A stretch of 64,000 bases of DNA from positions 248,001 through 312,000 of the forward strand of contig NZ_JACZDF010000002.1 of assembly GCF_014852685.1 (NCBI RefSeq), given 5' to 3'. The notes beneath the pieces were generated by a model that saw only the letters and a list, made by a program, of their open reading frames with translations, did no database searches and was not told where the DNA came from. Position 1 is the first letter of the stretch. Every line of letters starts with the position of its first letter. A program made the translations under genes and the position numbers. This DNA is from Flavimobilis rhizosphaerae. Its GTDB lineage: Bacteria > Actinomycetota > Actinomycetes > Actinomycetales > Cellulomonadaceae. Of the stretch, positions 42,418 through 52,069 are shown piece after piece.

Positions 42418-43116
42418 ATGAGCCCACGAGTACAGCGGCGACCGGGGGGATCCTCAGGAATGATCGTCGTCGAGGCGGTCTTCGTCTATCCGGTGGTCTT
42501 CATGGTTCTCGCACTGGTGCTCTTCCTCGGGGACATTTACTACCAGCGGGCCAGGGTCGAGGCGATCGTGCTCGACGCGTCGATCCGGGGGGCGTCACAG
42601 GTCGCTAGCGCATCGCTGCCGAAGATCGCGATCAACCCGGACACGGGTCGTGGTTCGCTCGACCCTTCGGAGATCCGGAACGACCCGTATCGCTACATCT
42701 TCTCGGGCACAGCAGGCACCGCGACGGACGAGGCGCTCAGAGGGACCCGGACGCTCGTCGACGAGCTCCTCAACGCAGAGACCGCGAGCTTCTTCGGCCT
42801 TGCCCCGAAGTTCGACGGTCGCGGCGCCACAGTGACGTACGAGTCGAAGATCGTTCGTGGCGAGGTGTCCGTCGAAGCCTCCTACGGAATAGGGGTTCCG
42901 GTGCACAAGGCACTCATCCCTAGCGGCGAGGTGCGTCTCAACCTCGACGCACGCGCGACGTCAACGGTCACACCCATGGGAGAGCTCGTGCGCAACATCG
43001 ACATGATGGATGACCTCTACGAAGCGTCGGGCGGCAAGGAGATCGGGGACTCGGTGGAGACGATCGCGACCGCGGTGTCGAACTTCGAGAGCGCCATCGC
43101 AGGGATCGTGAAGTGA
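42418..43116 (+). CDS. TadE-like minor pilin
   Basis: The 232-residue protein has a short basic leader and the TadE hydrophobic segment (MIVVEAVFVYPVVFMVLALV) with the conserved early Glu, then a tyrosine-containing turn (YYQRARVEAIVLDASIRG). The rest is a beta/helix outside domain. TadE-type pseudopilins cap or prime the pilus. The ATG follows GGAGGAGGGGG. The stop overlaps the next start. Confidence 0.75.
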   Translation: MSPRVQRRPGGSSGMIVVEAVFVYPVVFMVLALVLFLGDIYYQRARVEAIVLDASIRGASQVASASLPKIAINPDTGRGSLDPSEIRNDPYRYIFSGTAGTATDEALRGTRTLVDELLNAETASFFGLAPKFDGRGATVTYESKIVRGEVSVEASYGIGVPVHKALIPSGEVRLNLDARATSTVTPMGELVRNIDMMDDLYEASGGKEIGDSVETIATAVSNFESAIAGIVK

Positions 43117-45773
43117 GGACCGGCGCAAGCACGCGGCCTCGCGTCACGTTCGGGCGTCGCCGACGGCGTCATGGTTCAGGTTCGCCCGGTTCGGTCACGC
43201 TCATCCTGACGATGGTGCTCGTTCCCGTCGTCGCCCTCGCAGGGATGTTCGTCGACGGTAGCCGCGGCGTGCTCGCGCGCTCGGTCGTCCGGTCCGCCGA
43301 GCAGCTCGTCATCAACGATCTCCTCGCCCAGCACGACGACGACCTCCGCAAGACGTTCGGGCTCCTCGCAGTGCTCGAGGCGGATGGCCTCGGTGCCGAC
43401 GCGACCGCGCTGCTCGAGACGGCGGTGTCGTCCGGGGAGGGCGGCGACCTGCTGCGGATCGAACTCACGGGCGAGGCCGGCAGCGCGTCGGTCGTCGCGA
43501 ACGCGAACCTCGGACAGTCAAAGGTCCTCGCGAACCAGATCGTCGAGTACATGAAGTACCGCGCACCTGCCGACTTCCTCAGTCAGCTCGCCGACTCCAT
43601 CAACTGGTTGCGCAACCTCGAGACCAAGCTGGACGTCATCAAGAAGCGCATCGACGGCATCAACAAGCTCGCCAAGCTCATCGAGGCAGTGAACAAGCTG
43701 TTCGAGACGATCGAGAAGCTCATTCCGGCGATGGCGGAGGCAGAGACCGCTATCGAAGCGGTCGACGGTCTCCTCGCGACCGGCCCGGACAGCCTCGAGT
43801 CCCGCCTCAAGAACCTGCTCGAGGCGAGCATCGCGAACGACCTCGACCCGTCGGACAGCAACGGGCGCGCACTCAAGGCCGCACAAGCGTCGGTCGACGA
43901 GGCGCGCACGCTGCTCGAGACGGCTCGGTCGAAGGTCGGGACCGTCATGACCCTGTCCCTCGATCTCAACCCTGTCGACGTCCAGAAGGCGGCCAACTCG
44001 CTGCTCGAGTACGTCGATAAGGAGCTCAAGCCGGCGATCAAGAAGGACAAGGACACCGGGAACGCCGAGGCGAACGACGTCGCGGACGCCGAGGGCGACG
44101 CGGGAATGATCGAGTCGATCGCGCGTGCTGTTCTCAAGGACGTCGTTGACGAGCTGCCAGCGGTCGACCGCGAGGAGCTCACGAAGGCCGCCGAGCGCTT
44201 CATCAAGGACTCGAAGGACATCCTCGAGAAGAAGTACACCCCGTACAAGATCAACGGACTGATCCTCGACGGGATCGCCGCGGCGCGCGACGGCATGAAA
44301 GACGCGATCGCGAAGGACGACTTCGAGCTCGACGACGCGGCGCTCAAGGCGTTGCTGGGCTTCGGCTGGACGAAGATCTACGAGACGTTCCGGACCGACA
44401 TTCGAGGCCCGTTCAAGGACCTCACCAGTGCGGTCCTCCTCTCGGTGACGAAGAAGTGGGTCGACACCAAGCTGGTGAAGATCAAGGACGCGGTCGGGCG
44501 CTACGTCGCCGAGAGCGTTGCGGATGAGGTGACAAGCTCCGCCAAGGAGAGCTTCAAGGCAATGATCATCGGCCTGAAGAACCAGGCTGCCGAGCACGTC
44601 GAGTTCACCAAGGGACTGTTCGAGAAGAAGGCGACGCCGCTCGAGGCCGGCGTTGGCGCGTGGGACGAGCGCCCGAGCGTCACCGGTGAGGTCATCGAGA
44701 TCGACGGTGCGATCGGGAGCTTCGCCGACATCGACGACGACGCGACGGATGAGGTCAACACCAAGGCCACCGGGCTGCTCGACAGTGTGCTGAGCCTGCT
44801 GGGCAAGCTCGGAGACTTTGCCGAGCATGTGAGGGACGGGATCTACTTCGCCGAGTACGTCACGGGGATGTTCACGTACTCGTCTCTGAAGAATGTCTCG
44901 GTCACGGCGCAGGAGTCGGACGTCCAGAGCTGTCTCTTCAGCTCGGCCTGCGCCGCGCAGAAGAGCAAGAAGGACAACGAGGCGAAGGCGAAGGCGGACA
45001 AGGAAGGGAAGCGGCCCGCCGAGACCGGTGCCGTGTCGACGGGCGATCCCGGGAAACGGATCTCTCAGGAGAAGTACCCGGCCAAGTGCTGGAGCGACAC
45101 CTGCGCGACCGAGGTCGAGTACATCCTCACAGGGCTCGGGAACGCGGCCGCCACCTACGGTTTCATCACACTGATCCGGATGGCTGTCAACACCATCGTG
45201 GCTTTCCGCGACAAGCTCGTGACGTCTATCCGCACCGTGGTCGCAGCTATCTGGCCGATCGCGTGGATGGCTCCGGCCGTGCCGTTCATCGCCGCGCTCC
45301 TGCAGACCTACAGCGACCTTTCGAAGCTCGACGGCGGGCATCTCGTGCCGTTCATGCACGAGAACATCAAGGTCCTGAGGTTCGACGGGGCGCTCGGCAA
45401 GGAAGCGCTCAAGATCGGCTACATCTCGAAGGATTATCTAGGCCAGTCGGACCGTGACTACTCGAACAACACGAAGAAGATGCAGGGCCTGTCGCTCGGA
45501 TACGTTCACTACCTCAAGATCTTCCTCATCTTCTGGTGGAGCGGACGCTCGGATGAGATGCTCGCCCGGACGGCCGACGTCGTGCAGTTCAACATGCACT
45601 ACATGGACCGCGGCGACGTGAGACTCGTCAACGCGGCGACCGCCTTTACGGTGTCGACCGAGTACAAGGTGAAGCCTTTCGTCTCGACTTTCTTCGGGGG
45701 GACCGACTCAGGTGCGGGCCTCTTCGCAGGTGACAAGGGCACCTTCAGACTCACCAGCGCCGGGGGGTTCTGA
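43113..45773 (+). CDS. Large DUF5702-like Tad-associated coiled-coil protein
   Basis: The 886-residue protein starts with a basic region and a TadE/TadG-like TM (GSVTLILTMVLVPVVALAGM), then the pattern FVDGSRGVLARSVVRSAEQL and LAQHDDDLRKTFGLLAVLE seen in DUF5702 proteins. Residues about 150-620 are Lys/Glu/Ala-rich helical coiled coil (IKKRIDGINKLAKLIEAVNK). The C-terminal third has the family-like end (YVHYLKIFLIFW, ADVVQFNM). DUF5702 proteins accompany Tad loci mainly in Firmicutes; their function is unknown, probably an exported pilus or secretion component. It starts with GTG overlapping the TadE-like stop. Confidence 0.7.
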   Translation: MRTGASTRPRVTFGRRRRRHGSGSPGSVTLILTMVLVPVVALAGMFVDGSRGVLARSVVRSAEQLVINDLLAQHDDDLRKTFGLLAVLEADGLGADATALLETAVSSGEGGDLLRIELTGEAGSASVVANANLGQSKVLANQIVEYMKYRAPADFLSQLADSINWLRNLETKLDVIKKRIDGINKLAKLIEAVNKLFETIEKLIPAMAEAETAIEAVDGLLATGPDSLESRLKNLLEASIANDLDPSDSNGRALKAAQASVDEARTLLETARSKVGTVMTLSLDLNPVDVQKAANSLLEYVDKELKPAIKKDKDTGNAEANDVADAEGDAGMIESIARAVLKDVVDELPAVDREELTKAAERFIKDSKDILEKKYTPYKINGLILDGIAAARDGMKDAIAKDDFELDDAALKALLGFGWTKIYETFRTDIRGPFKDLTSAVLLSVTKKWVDTKLVKIKDAVGRYVAESVADEVTSSAKESFKAMIIGLKNQAAEHVEFTKGLFEKKATPLEAGVGAWDERPSVTGEVIEIDGAIGSFADIDDDATDEVNTKATGLLDSVLSLLGKLGDFAEHVRDGIYFAEYVTGMFTYSSLKNVSVTAQESDVQSCLFSSACAAQKSKKDNEAKAKADKEGKRPAETGAVSTGDPGKRISQEKYPAKCWSDTCATEVEYILTGLGNAAATYGFITLIRMAVNTIVAFRDKLVTSIRTVVAAIWPIAWMAPAVPFIAALLQTYSDLSKLDGGHLVPFMHENIKVLRFDGALGKEALKIGYISKDYLGQSDRDYSNNTKKMQGLSLGYVHYLKIFLIFWWSGRSDEMLARTADVVQFNMHYMDRGDVRLVNAATAFTVSTEYKVKPFVSTFFGGTDSGAGLFAGDKGTFRLTSAGGF

Positions 45774-46345
45774 TGCGAGGCGCATGCCTGAGGTCGACCC
45801 GGGGGAGCGGGGGCTACCTCGTGCTCGAGGCCGCCATCGCGATCCCGATCTATCTGTTCTTCATGTTCCTCATCCTCCAGCTGAGCTCCGTCGCGATCGT
45901 CCAGGCGAAGGTGTCGACAGCGGTCAACCAGGCAGCGGTGTCGTTGTCCCAGGCGAGCTACATGAAGTCGACCTCGGTGACGCAGGACGCCGGCGTGGTC
46001 ATCACTGCGGTCGAGAAGCTCGTGACGCTGTTCACCGGCGGCTCAGGATCGGAGTCCACCGACAACCCGTTCACCCTCATGCGCACCGACACTCCGGACC
46101 CCGAGATGGCCAGCAGGGTCGTGAAGTCAGAGCTCGCGTCGCAGGATGCGACGCTCAAGAGCCTCGGGCTCGTCGGCGGCGCCGGCGGGGTGGAGTTCGG
46201 CGACAGCACGACCGTCCTCACGGGCGAGAAGGTCCACCTCGAGGGGACGTACGAGGTCCGGTTGTGGTTCTTCGGCGAGCGGCGCATCAGCATGATGGCG
46301 GCTGCGGAGACCGCGCGCTGGGGCGATCCTGAGGTTGCGAAGTGA
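45773..46345 (+). CDS. TadE/TadF-like pseudopilin
   Basis: The 190-residue protein has the hydrophobic pilin-like helix with conserved Glu (YLVLEAAIAIPIYLFFMFLI) and an outside domain ending in a beta-rich segment (YEVRLWFFGERRISMMAAAE). It probably works as a second minor pilin. Its ATG overlaps the previous stop by one base, and its own stop overlaps the next GTG, so translation is coupled through the whole block. Confidence 0.72.
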   Translation: MRGACLRSTRGSGGYLVLEAAIAIPIYLFFMFLILQLSSVAIVQAKVSTAVNQAAVSLSQASYMKSTSVTQDAGVVITAVEKLVTLFTGGSGSESTDNPFTLMRTDTPDPEMASRVVKSELASQDATLKSLGLVGGAGGVEFGDSTTVLTGEKVHLEGTYEVRLWFFGERRISMMAAAETARWGDPEVAK

Positions 46346-47154
46346 CTCCGGGTGTCGTCATCGCCCTCACCGCGTGCGCCGCGTGGGTGGCAGCTTGGTA
46401 TCTGCGGGTCGTCCCAGTGGGAGCGTCCTCGTCGCTGCCGAGCGCAGGGCTGGCCGATGGTGCGGGCGATGGCGTCGATGCTGCGGCGGAGAGCGCTCCG
46501 GATCCTTCAGGCTCGAGCGTGGCGGCGGGGGCGGGGCCGGTGTCGCGCGCTGGGACCGATCTTGCAGAAGCGGCGCTGGCTGCCGATGCCCGGCCCGCGG
46601 TACGGTCCCTCGCCGTGCTGGGTCCGTGGGGCGTCCTCGCCCTCGTCGTGGTCCTCGCGGTGCTGTGGATGCCCGCGGAGCTCACCGCGACGTACCAGGT
46701 CCGTATCGCGATGGTGCTCGTGGCGCTCGTCCCGGTCGCGGTCGTGGATCTGCGCCATGGCGTCGTGCCCGACTCCGTCCTCGTGGCTCTGCTGGGCGTG
46801 AGGGCCGTGGTGCTCGGTATCGATGTCGCCAGGGATGTTCCGGGTGTCTGGCTCGCGCTGCGTGCGGAGGTGGCCGTCGCGGTCGTCATCCTTGCTGTGC
46901 TCGGGCTCGCGCGGCTCGTCAACAGGCGGAGCATCGGGGTCGGCGATCTCAAGCTGTTCGCCGTGCTCCCGCTCCTCCTCGGCCCGCAACTTGCGATCTG
47001 GTCGATCATGGCGTCGTTCGTGGCGGCGTTCGTGTATACCGTGTTCGTCCTCAGCACGAAGCGCAGGTCGAGGCGTGCTGCTATCCCGTTTGCGCCGTTC
47101 GTGCTTCTCGGAACGCTCGCAGCCGTCGTTCTTGTCTCTCTACCTGGATCGTGA
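46342..47154 (+). CDS. Type IV prepilin peptidase (A24, TadV/CpaA-like)
   Basis: The 270-residue membrane protein has the two catalytic aspartate motifs of A24 peptidases: VAVVDLRHGVVPDS and GVGDLKLFAVLPLLLG (GxGDxK). The C-terminal FAPFVLLG is also conserved. It has about six TM segments and an extra N-terminal TM with a long low-complexity loop (residues 25-85). It should cleave the leader of the Flp1-like pilin and the TadE-like proteins. Confidence 0.88.
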   Translation: MTPGVVIALTACAAWVAAWYLRVVPVGASSSLPSAGLADGAGDGVDAAAESAPDPSGSSVAAGAGPVSRAGTDLAEAALAADARPAVRSLAVLGPWGVLALVVVLAVLWMPAELTATYQVRIAMVLVALVPVAVVDLRHGVVPDSVLVALLGVRAVVLGIDVARDVPGVWLALRAEVAVAVVILAVLGLARLVNRRSIGVGDLKLFAVLPLLLGPQLAIWSIMASFVAAFVYTVFVLSTKRRSRRAAIPFAPFVLLGTLAAVVLVSLPGS

Positions 47155-48476
47155 TGCGTCGCAACCGTCTTGTCGTGCTCGCCGTTCTCGTCGTCGTCGT
47201 GGGCGGAGGGTGGTGGAGCCTTGCGCGGACGAACATCTCGCTGCGCGAGAGCTACGAGGAGAACGTCGTCGCGGCGCGTGACGCCGCGAGCCGCGGCGTC
47301 ACGCGTGACGTCGTCGCGGGATATGAGGCAGCTCTCAAGCTGCAGCCCGAGTGGCCGCTCCAGCGGGAGCTGCTCGACTACCTCGCTGCGAACGAGAGCC
47401 ACGACGTCTACGGGGCCGCGCTCGAACGCGCGCTCCGTGGGTTCCCTGACCAGGCGTTCCCGTACGAGGAGCTGCTCCGGATCGCGCTGGAGGACGGCGA
47501 CCACGACACCGCGTACGAGATCCTCGACAGGGCGGTTGGGGCATCCGTGTCGAGCGACCGGCTCACGGCGGCGTCTGTCGAGATCGCCTATGACTACGAA
47601 CTCAGCGGCTCCGGCTATGTCGACGCGATCCCGTTCGTCAACGGTGTCGCAGCCGTGGCGACGAGCGGTGGTTGGCGTCTCATCGACAGCTCGGTGCGCT
47701 CCCTCGGGCCGTCGCACGCCAAGATCGGGCCTGCTGGTGACGACTCGGTGCCGGTCATCGACGACGAGGGAGGCCCATACTTCGTCGATCTGGCGGGGGC
47801 CCGCAGCCTCGCTGCGACCCGGACGAGCTACACACGTCTCGGGCCCAAGGTCGACGGCATCTTCCCGGCGCAGCGGAGCGACGGACGTTGGGTGTATCTC
47901 GACGAGTCCTACATGCCGGTCATGGCTGACGCAACGTTCGACGAGGCTGGTGTCTTCTCGGATGGCCTCGCCCCGGTCCGGGTGGGCGAGACCTGGAAGG
48001 TCGTCCGACGTGACGGGACGGTCGTCGTCGACGGGCTGCTCGAGGTGGCTCTCGACGCCCAGGGTTCGCTCGGTAGCAGCGGTCGGTTCTTCGGACGTAC
48101 GAGCGACGGGTTCCGGATGTTCGATGCCTCGGGTTCGACCGTGTCGGACCTGGTCCTCGAAGCGGCCCACCCCTTCGCGGACGGCGGTGCCGCGGTGCGG
48201 TCCGGCGGGGCCTGGGGGTTCATCGATCCTCAGGGCGCCTGGCTCCTGCAGCCGACGTACGAGGATGCTCGGTCGTTCGCGGTCGGCCTTGCTCCCGTCC
48301 AGCAGGGTGGCATGTGGGGCTACGTCAACGGTGCGGGCACGCTCGTCATCGAGCCGGCTTTCCGCGCGGCGACAGCGTTCACGCCCTCGGGCGCGTCCTT
48401 GGTGCTCGTCGCTGGGCCATCGGAGGGCGATGCCGCGAGCTGGAAGATCCTTCAACTTCTGCGCCACAAGAGGTGA
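47154..48476 (+). CDS. Membrane-anchored WG-repeat protein
   Basis: The 440-residue protein has one N-terminal TM (RLVVLAVLVVVVGGGWW), a helical region with TPR-like character (AARDAASRGVTRDVVAGYEA) and then WG/YD-type beta repeats: FVNGVAAVATSGGWRLID, SDGLAPVRVGETWKVVRRDG, FADGGAAVRSGGAWGFIDPQ and FAVGLAPVQQGGMWGYVNGAG. WG repeats occur in secreted or surface proteins of Firmicutes and Bacteroidetes. It lies within the pilus operon and may be a periplasm-side component; its exact function is unknown. Confidence 0.75.
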   Translation: MRRNRLVVLAVLVVVVGGGWWSLARTNISLRESYEENVVAARDAASRGVTRDVVAGYEAALKLQPEWPLQRELLDYLAANESHDVYGAALERALRGFPDQAFPYEELLRIALEDGDHDTAYEILDRAVGASVSSDRLTAASVEIAYDYELSGSGYVDAIPFVNGVAAVATSGGWRLIDSSVRSLGPSHAKIGPAGDDSVPVIDDEGGPYFVDLAGARSLAATRTSYTRLGPKVDGIFPAQRSDGRWVYLDESYMPVMADATFDEAGVFSDGLAPVRVGETWKVVRRDGTVVVDGLLEVALDAQGSLGSSGRFFGRTSDGFRMFDASGSTVSDLVLEAAHPFADGGAAVRSGGAWGFIDPQGAWLLQPTYEDARSFAVGLAPVQQGGMWGYVNGAGTLVIEPAFRAATAFTPSGASLVLVAGPSEGDAASWKILQLLRHKR

Positions 48477-48481
48477 CAACT

Positions 48482-49801
48482 GTGTTCGAGTCAGAGACGG
48501 CCGGTGGGCGTACGCATCTCGTGCTCGTGGCGGACGACTCCGCCATCGACAACGTCGTGTGGGGGATGGTCACGCACAACGAGATCGGGCGTGTCATCGT
48601 GCCTCAGCGCAGCGCGCTCGACGGACGGACAGTCTTCCGGTACGACATCACGGGTCTTGTGCCACTGACCGAGATGCGTGAGCACAGCGGCAGACGGCAG
48701 ACCGTTCTCACACTCGTCGACGGTCTGGTCGAGACGCTCGTCGAGGCTGAGAAGTTCATGATCGGTGTCGAGTCCTTCGCACTGACACGTGACCACGTGT
48801 ACATCGATCCGGAGTCCTTCGTACCCAGCGTCCTCTGTGTGCCGTTGCGCGAACGCGCTGCTGATGACCTGGCGGCATCGCTCCGTGAGTTTCTCCTCCA
48901 CCTCTGGTACGACCGTGCAGAGGACCGCGACTACGTCGGCGAGCTCGTCGCGGTGCTTCCGCCGTCGGTTCCGGTGGACCTCGGCCTCGTGTCGCGTACG
49001 CTCCGGAACCTCGAGGTCGGACGGGGCGAGCCGAGCCCGGTCGTGGGAACCCCGCAGTTCCACACAGGGCCGCCGCCGGGCGGTCCCCCGACGTCGCACG
49101 GTGTGGTGGCGCCGCCGCCACGTGACCGCGCCGATCATCGCTCGACGGATCAATTCCCGTCGCCGGAGGCTCCCTTGCCGCATGTCCGTCGCGGTGAGCC
49201 GGGCGGGGCGGGTGACGAGAAGCCGATGAGCCTCCTCTACCTTCTCCAGCACTGGACCAAGGAGAACAAGGAGCTCTACGAGCAGCAGCGACGAGGGCGG
49301 TCGGAGACGCAGCCCGCGGTGCCGCAGCCCGTGGCCCCGCACGTCGTCGCTCCGCAGCATGGAGCCACCCCGGTCGGGCACCCCGCCGCCGTCGTGGATC
49401 ACGCTGCTGGCGCTCTCGCAGTGCCGCAGGTCATCGCGGAGAACTACGCCGCTGGGCCGGTGGCGGGTGCCCCTGCGACCCCGCAAGGGCAGCCCGGCGG
49501 CCCGCCGGCCGTGCATGCGTGGCTCCGACGGGAGTCGTCCGGGGAGGTCATCGCGCTCGACAAGCAGGTCATGGTCCTCGGTCGTCGTCGCGCGCGCGTC
49601 GACATCGCGATCTCGGGCGATACCGTGAGCAAGAACCATGCGCTCCTCTACGCGGAGGGCGCTGGGTGGGCGCTCACCGACAACGGCTCGACGAACGGGA
49701 CGTTGGTCGACGGCGCGCCTGTTGAGCGCTACGTGCCCGTCCGGCTTGCAGCGGGATCAACCATCCAGATCGGCGACGAGGTCCTCACGCTCATCCTGTG
49801 A
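48482..49801 (+). CDS. FHA-domain protein with DUF6382-like N-terminus
   Basis: The 439-residue cytoplasmic protein has an N-terminal about 170-residue domain (VFRYDITGLVPLTEMREHSG, LLHLWYDRAEDRD) resembling the DUF6382 region of Tad-locus FHA proteins. A long Pro-rich linker and a C-terminal FHA domain follow (VMVLGRRRARVDIAISGDTV, SKNHALLYAEG, DNGSTNGTLVDGAPV) with the Ser, His and Asn residues that bind phosphothreonine. It likely senses a kinase signal that controls the pilus. The GTG at 48482 has AGAGG upstream; an overlapping GTG at 48473 is the alternative. Confidence 0.75.
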   Translation: MFESETAGGRTHLVLVADDSAIDNVVWGMVTHNEIGRVIVPQRSALDGRTVFRYDITGLVPLTEMREHSGRRQTVLTLVDGLVETLVEAEKFMIGVESFALTRDHVYIDPESFVPSVLCVPLRERAADDLAASLREFLLHLWYDRAEDRDYVGELVAVLPPSVPVDLGLVSRTLRNLEVGRGEPSPVVGTPQFHTGPPPGGPPTSHGVVAPPPRDRADHRSTDQFPSPEAPLPHVRRGEPGGAGDEKPMSLLYLLQHWTKENKELYEQQRRGRSETQPAVPQPVAPHVVAPQHGATPVGHPAAVVDHAAGALAVPQVIAENYAAGPVAGAPATPQGQPGGPPAVHAWLRRESSGEVIALDKQVMVLGRRRARVDIAISGDTVSKNHALLYAEGAGWALTDNGSTNGTLVDGAPVERYVPVRLAAGSTIQIGDEVLTLIL

Positions 49802-50159
49802 CGGGGTCCGCGCTCCTTCCCCCCCCGGCTCGTGAGGTCGACGCGGAGGCGGGGGAGCGGTCCTGTCGTCACGGTGGCACCCCTTCCGGATGTGCTGCGG
49901 CGCGAAGTCGTCTGTGCGCCTCTTCTGGCGCACTGGCTCTCACCCTTCAGATGGCGGGCGTCACAGGACGATCTCGAACCGGTCCGGTGCTCGGACGTGC
50001 CACTGCGGTCGACGCCCGTCAGCAGCGGCCGGGAGGCGCCACACCTCACCAGGCGGGTTGCCGTGTGCAGCCACGCGCATCGTGCTGGCGTCCCGCGCTG
50101 GCGCACGGCCCGACGTCGTACCCGCCGTCGGCGGGACGGTGGCCGCGTGGGACGATCCT
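49802..50159. other. Gap holding a diverged copy of the rpoB upstream region
   Basis: No gene is supported in this 358-base stretch. Two blocks match the rpoB upstream DNA: CAGATGGCGGGCGT at 49948 equals 53646, and a block of about 60 bases from 50042 matches 53758-53820 (about three quarters identical by eye). In this copy the -10 TATGCT has become CGTGCT and the -35 TTGCCC has become TTGCCG, so the promoter is probably dead. Most differences replace A/T by G/C. Confidence 0.7.
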
Positions 50160-50306
50160 CTGCGGAGCTCGGCGGCTGACTTGCTGCCCGTCCCGGTTGT
50201 CGTGCGTCGCGACGTCCTCGTGCGACCGGACGCCGATCCTGCGGCGACGACTGTGGCGGTTCACGCATCGAGCGCGCACCGCTTCCTCGACGTCCCCATC
50301 GGCTGA
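50160..50306 (+). pseudogene. C-terminal remnant of an OmpA-family lipoprotein gene (copy 0)
   Basis: Only the last about 46 codons remain: AADLLPVPVVVRR, then RPDADPAATTVAVHASSAHR and FLDVPIG with a stop. They align with the ends of the next copies (VAEMLPVPGGPHR, WPDVDPSASTVTV, FLDVPIS). There is no start or upstream domain. It begins directly after the decayed rpoB-promoter copy. Confidence 0.75.
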
Positions 50307-50414
50307 GGTCGCGTCATGGGCGGGACGTCGTTCCGGATGGGGTGAGCGTCGAGGTTTGTTGGCTTCGCCCGGGGTGCCGCGCCAGTGGCGGTTACGGAGA
50401 TGAGGGGGAGTTCC

Positions 50415-52008
50415 GTGGGCGATCGTAGAACCTGTGCGTGGGGTGCGTCGGTGGCTCTCGTCGTGGCGATGGTGGCGGCCTGCTCGCCGTCAACGACGGG
50501 AGAGGGTGCCCCGACGACTCAGCCGACGACGACTGCTCGGACACCGAGCGAGGATGCTGCGGCGACACCGGCGCCGACTGATGCTCCTCCCGTGCGTCCT
50601 GTGGGTTCGGTTCCCATCACGGTGACGACCGCGCCCGACATGACTGCCACGATCGGCGGGGAGGTCACGGCGTGGGTACACCCGGTCCAGTCCTCCGCTG
50701 CCGAGGGTCGTTCGCTCGCGACTGTCGAGATCGTCGGTGGATCGGATGCGGATCCGGAGTCGTCATCGTTCATCCCGCTGTTCGAGGACGGTCCGGTGTC
50801 GTTCGAGCCTCGAGGGCTCAAGCTCCTCGATCTTGACGCGGGTCTCGCGTCGTCGCCGCTGCGCGCAGGCGACGAGGTTGCAGCTGTTGTCGACGACGTC
50901 CGGCTCGCTCCGGGTGGGACGCGGATCCTGACGGCTGCCTTCCCTGCGGTGTCGTCGCCGACGCTCTCGGTGCATGTCCCTGGTTTCGACATCGTCCAGG
51001 TCCCTGTGGTCGAGCAGGGGTCGGACCATTGGCTCGAGACTGCCAAGCCGTGGGCGGGTTCGGCCGCTCTTGCCGGTGCGTTCACGTCCCTCGAGGCCCG
51101 TGCGATGAGTCTGGTGACGAAGTCGACGGTTGAGGTGGCTGGCGATCAGGTACTTGTTGAGCTGCCGGCTGATGTGCTGTTCGCGTTCAACAAGTCGAAC
51201 CTGTCGGGCAAGACGCAGAAGGTTGTCGACACAGCAGGGCGCAAGATCGCGGAGGCTGCGGCGGCGTCGGGCGAGATCACGGTGGTCGGTCACACGGACG
51301 ATCAGGGTGATGCTGCGTCGAACACGACGTTGTCGAAGGCGCGTGCGGAGTCGGTGGCTGAGGGGCTGCGTCCGATCCTGGGGGCAGTGTTCACGGTGAA
51401 GACCGAGGGGCGTGGTTCGAGCGAGCCGATGGTCGAGGGGGCGAGCGAGGAGGCTCGGGCTGCGAACCGTCGGGTGGAGATCACTCTCACGGGTCGCTCG
51501 GCGAACTAGCTGGTCGTCGTCGACGACGTGCCGACCGAGCCGCCTGAGACGACGGGCACGGTGGTCTCGGCGACGGAGACCGCGCGTACTGAAGGGTGGG
51601 TCGCTGTCGGACCCGGTCATCGACGTCAAGGTCGTCTCGGTGCGCCGCGTCGGTGGCAATCTCGTCGGGCGGCTCGAGGTCTCCGGGCCGGACGGTCCTG
51701 TGCTGTCGGATGTGCTGTTCGGGACGACGTCCTGGGTGGACTCACGGCCTGCGCGTGGTTCCTTTGACATCTCGAACGTCACGTTGCTGACGCCGGCGCA
51801 GCGGGTCCTTGCGAGCGACTTCGTCTCGGTCGGGGAGGCGGGGGAGTTCCACCGTCTCGTGGTCGACCCGAACACCAAGCTGCATCCTGGTGATGCGTCG
51901 CGTCCGCGGACGTTCGTGATGGTGTGGCCGGACGTGGATCCGTCGGCGACGACAGTGACGGTCGATGCTCCGGACGCCTACCGCTTCCTTGACGTCCCGA
52001 TCAGCTGA
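50415..52008 (+). pseudogene. OmpA-family lipoprotein gene (copy 1), broken by a stop and a frameshift
   Basis: The frame from GTG 50415 (behind GAGGGGGAG) encodes a lipoprotein signal peptide (LVVAMVAAC), a Thr/Pro linker, a beta domain ending VPGFDIVQVPVV and an OmpA peptidoglycan-binding domain (DVLFAFNKSNLSG, VVGHTDDQGD, SKARAESVAEGLRPIL, EEARAANRRVEITLTGRS). At 51507 a TAG stands where copies 2 and 3 have AAG (NKLVVV), giving a 364-residue product. The same frame then reads LVVVDDVPTEPPE, and the C-terminal domain continues in another frame from about 51600 (SVRRVGGNLVGRLEV to FLDVPIS). The truncated lipoprotein with its OmpA domain could still be functional. Confidence 0.8.
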
Positions 52009-52069
52009 CCGGTACGTGTCGCGCTGCGTGCCCGTGATCGCTTCGGGCCGAGGTGAGGCCTTCCAATCG

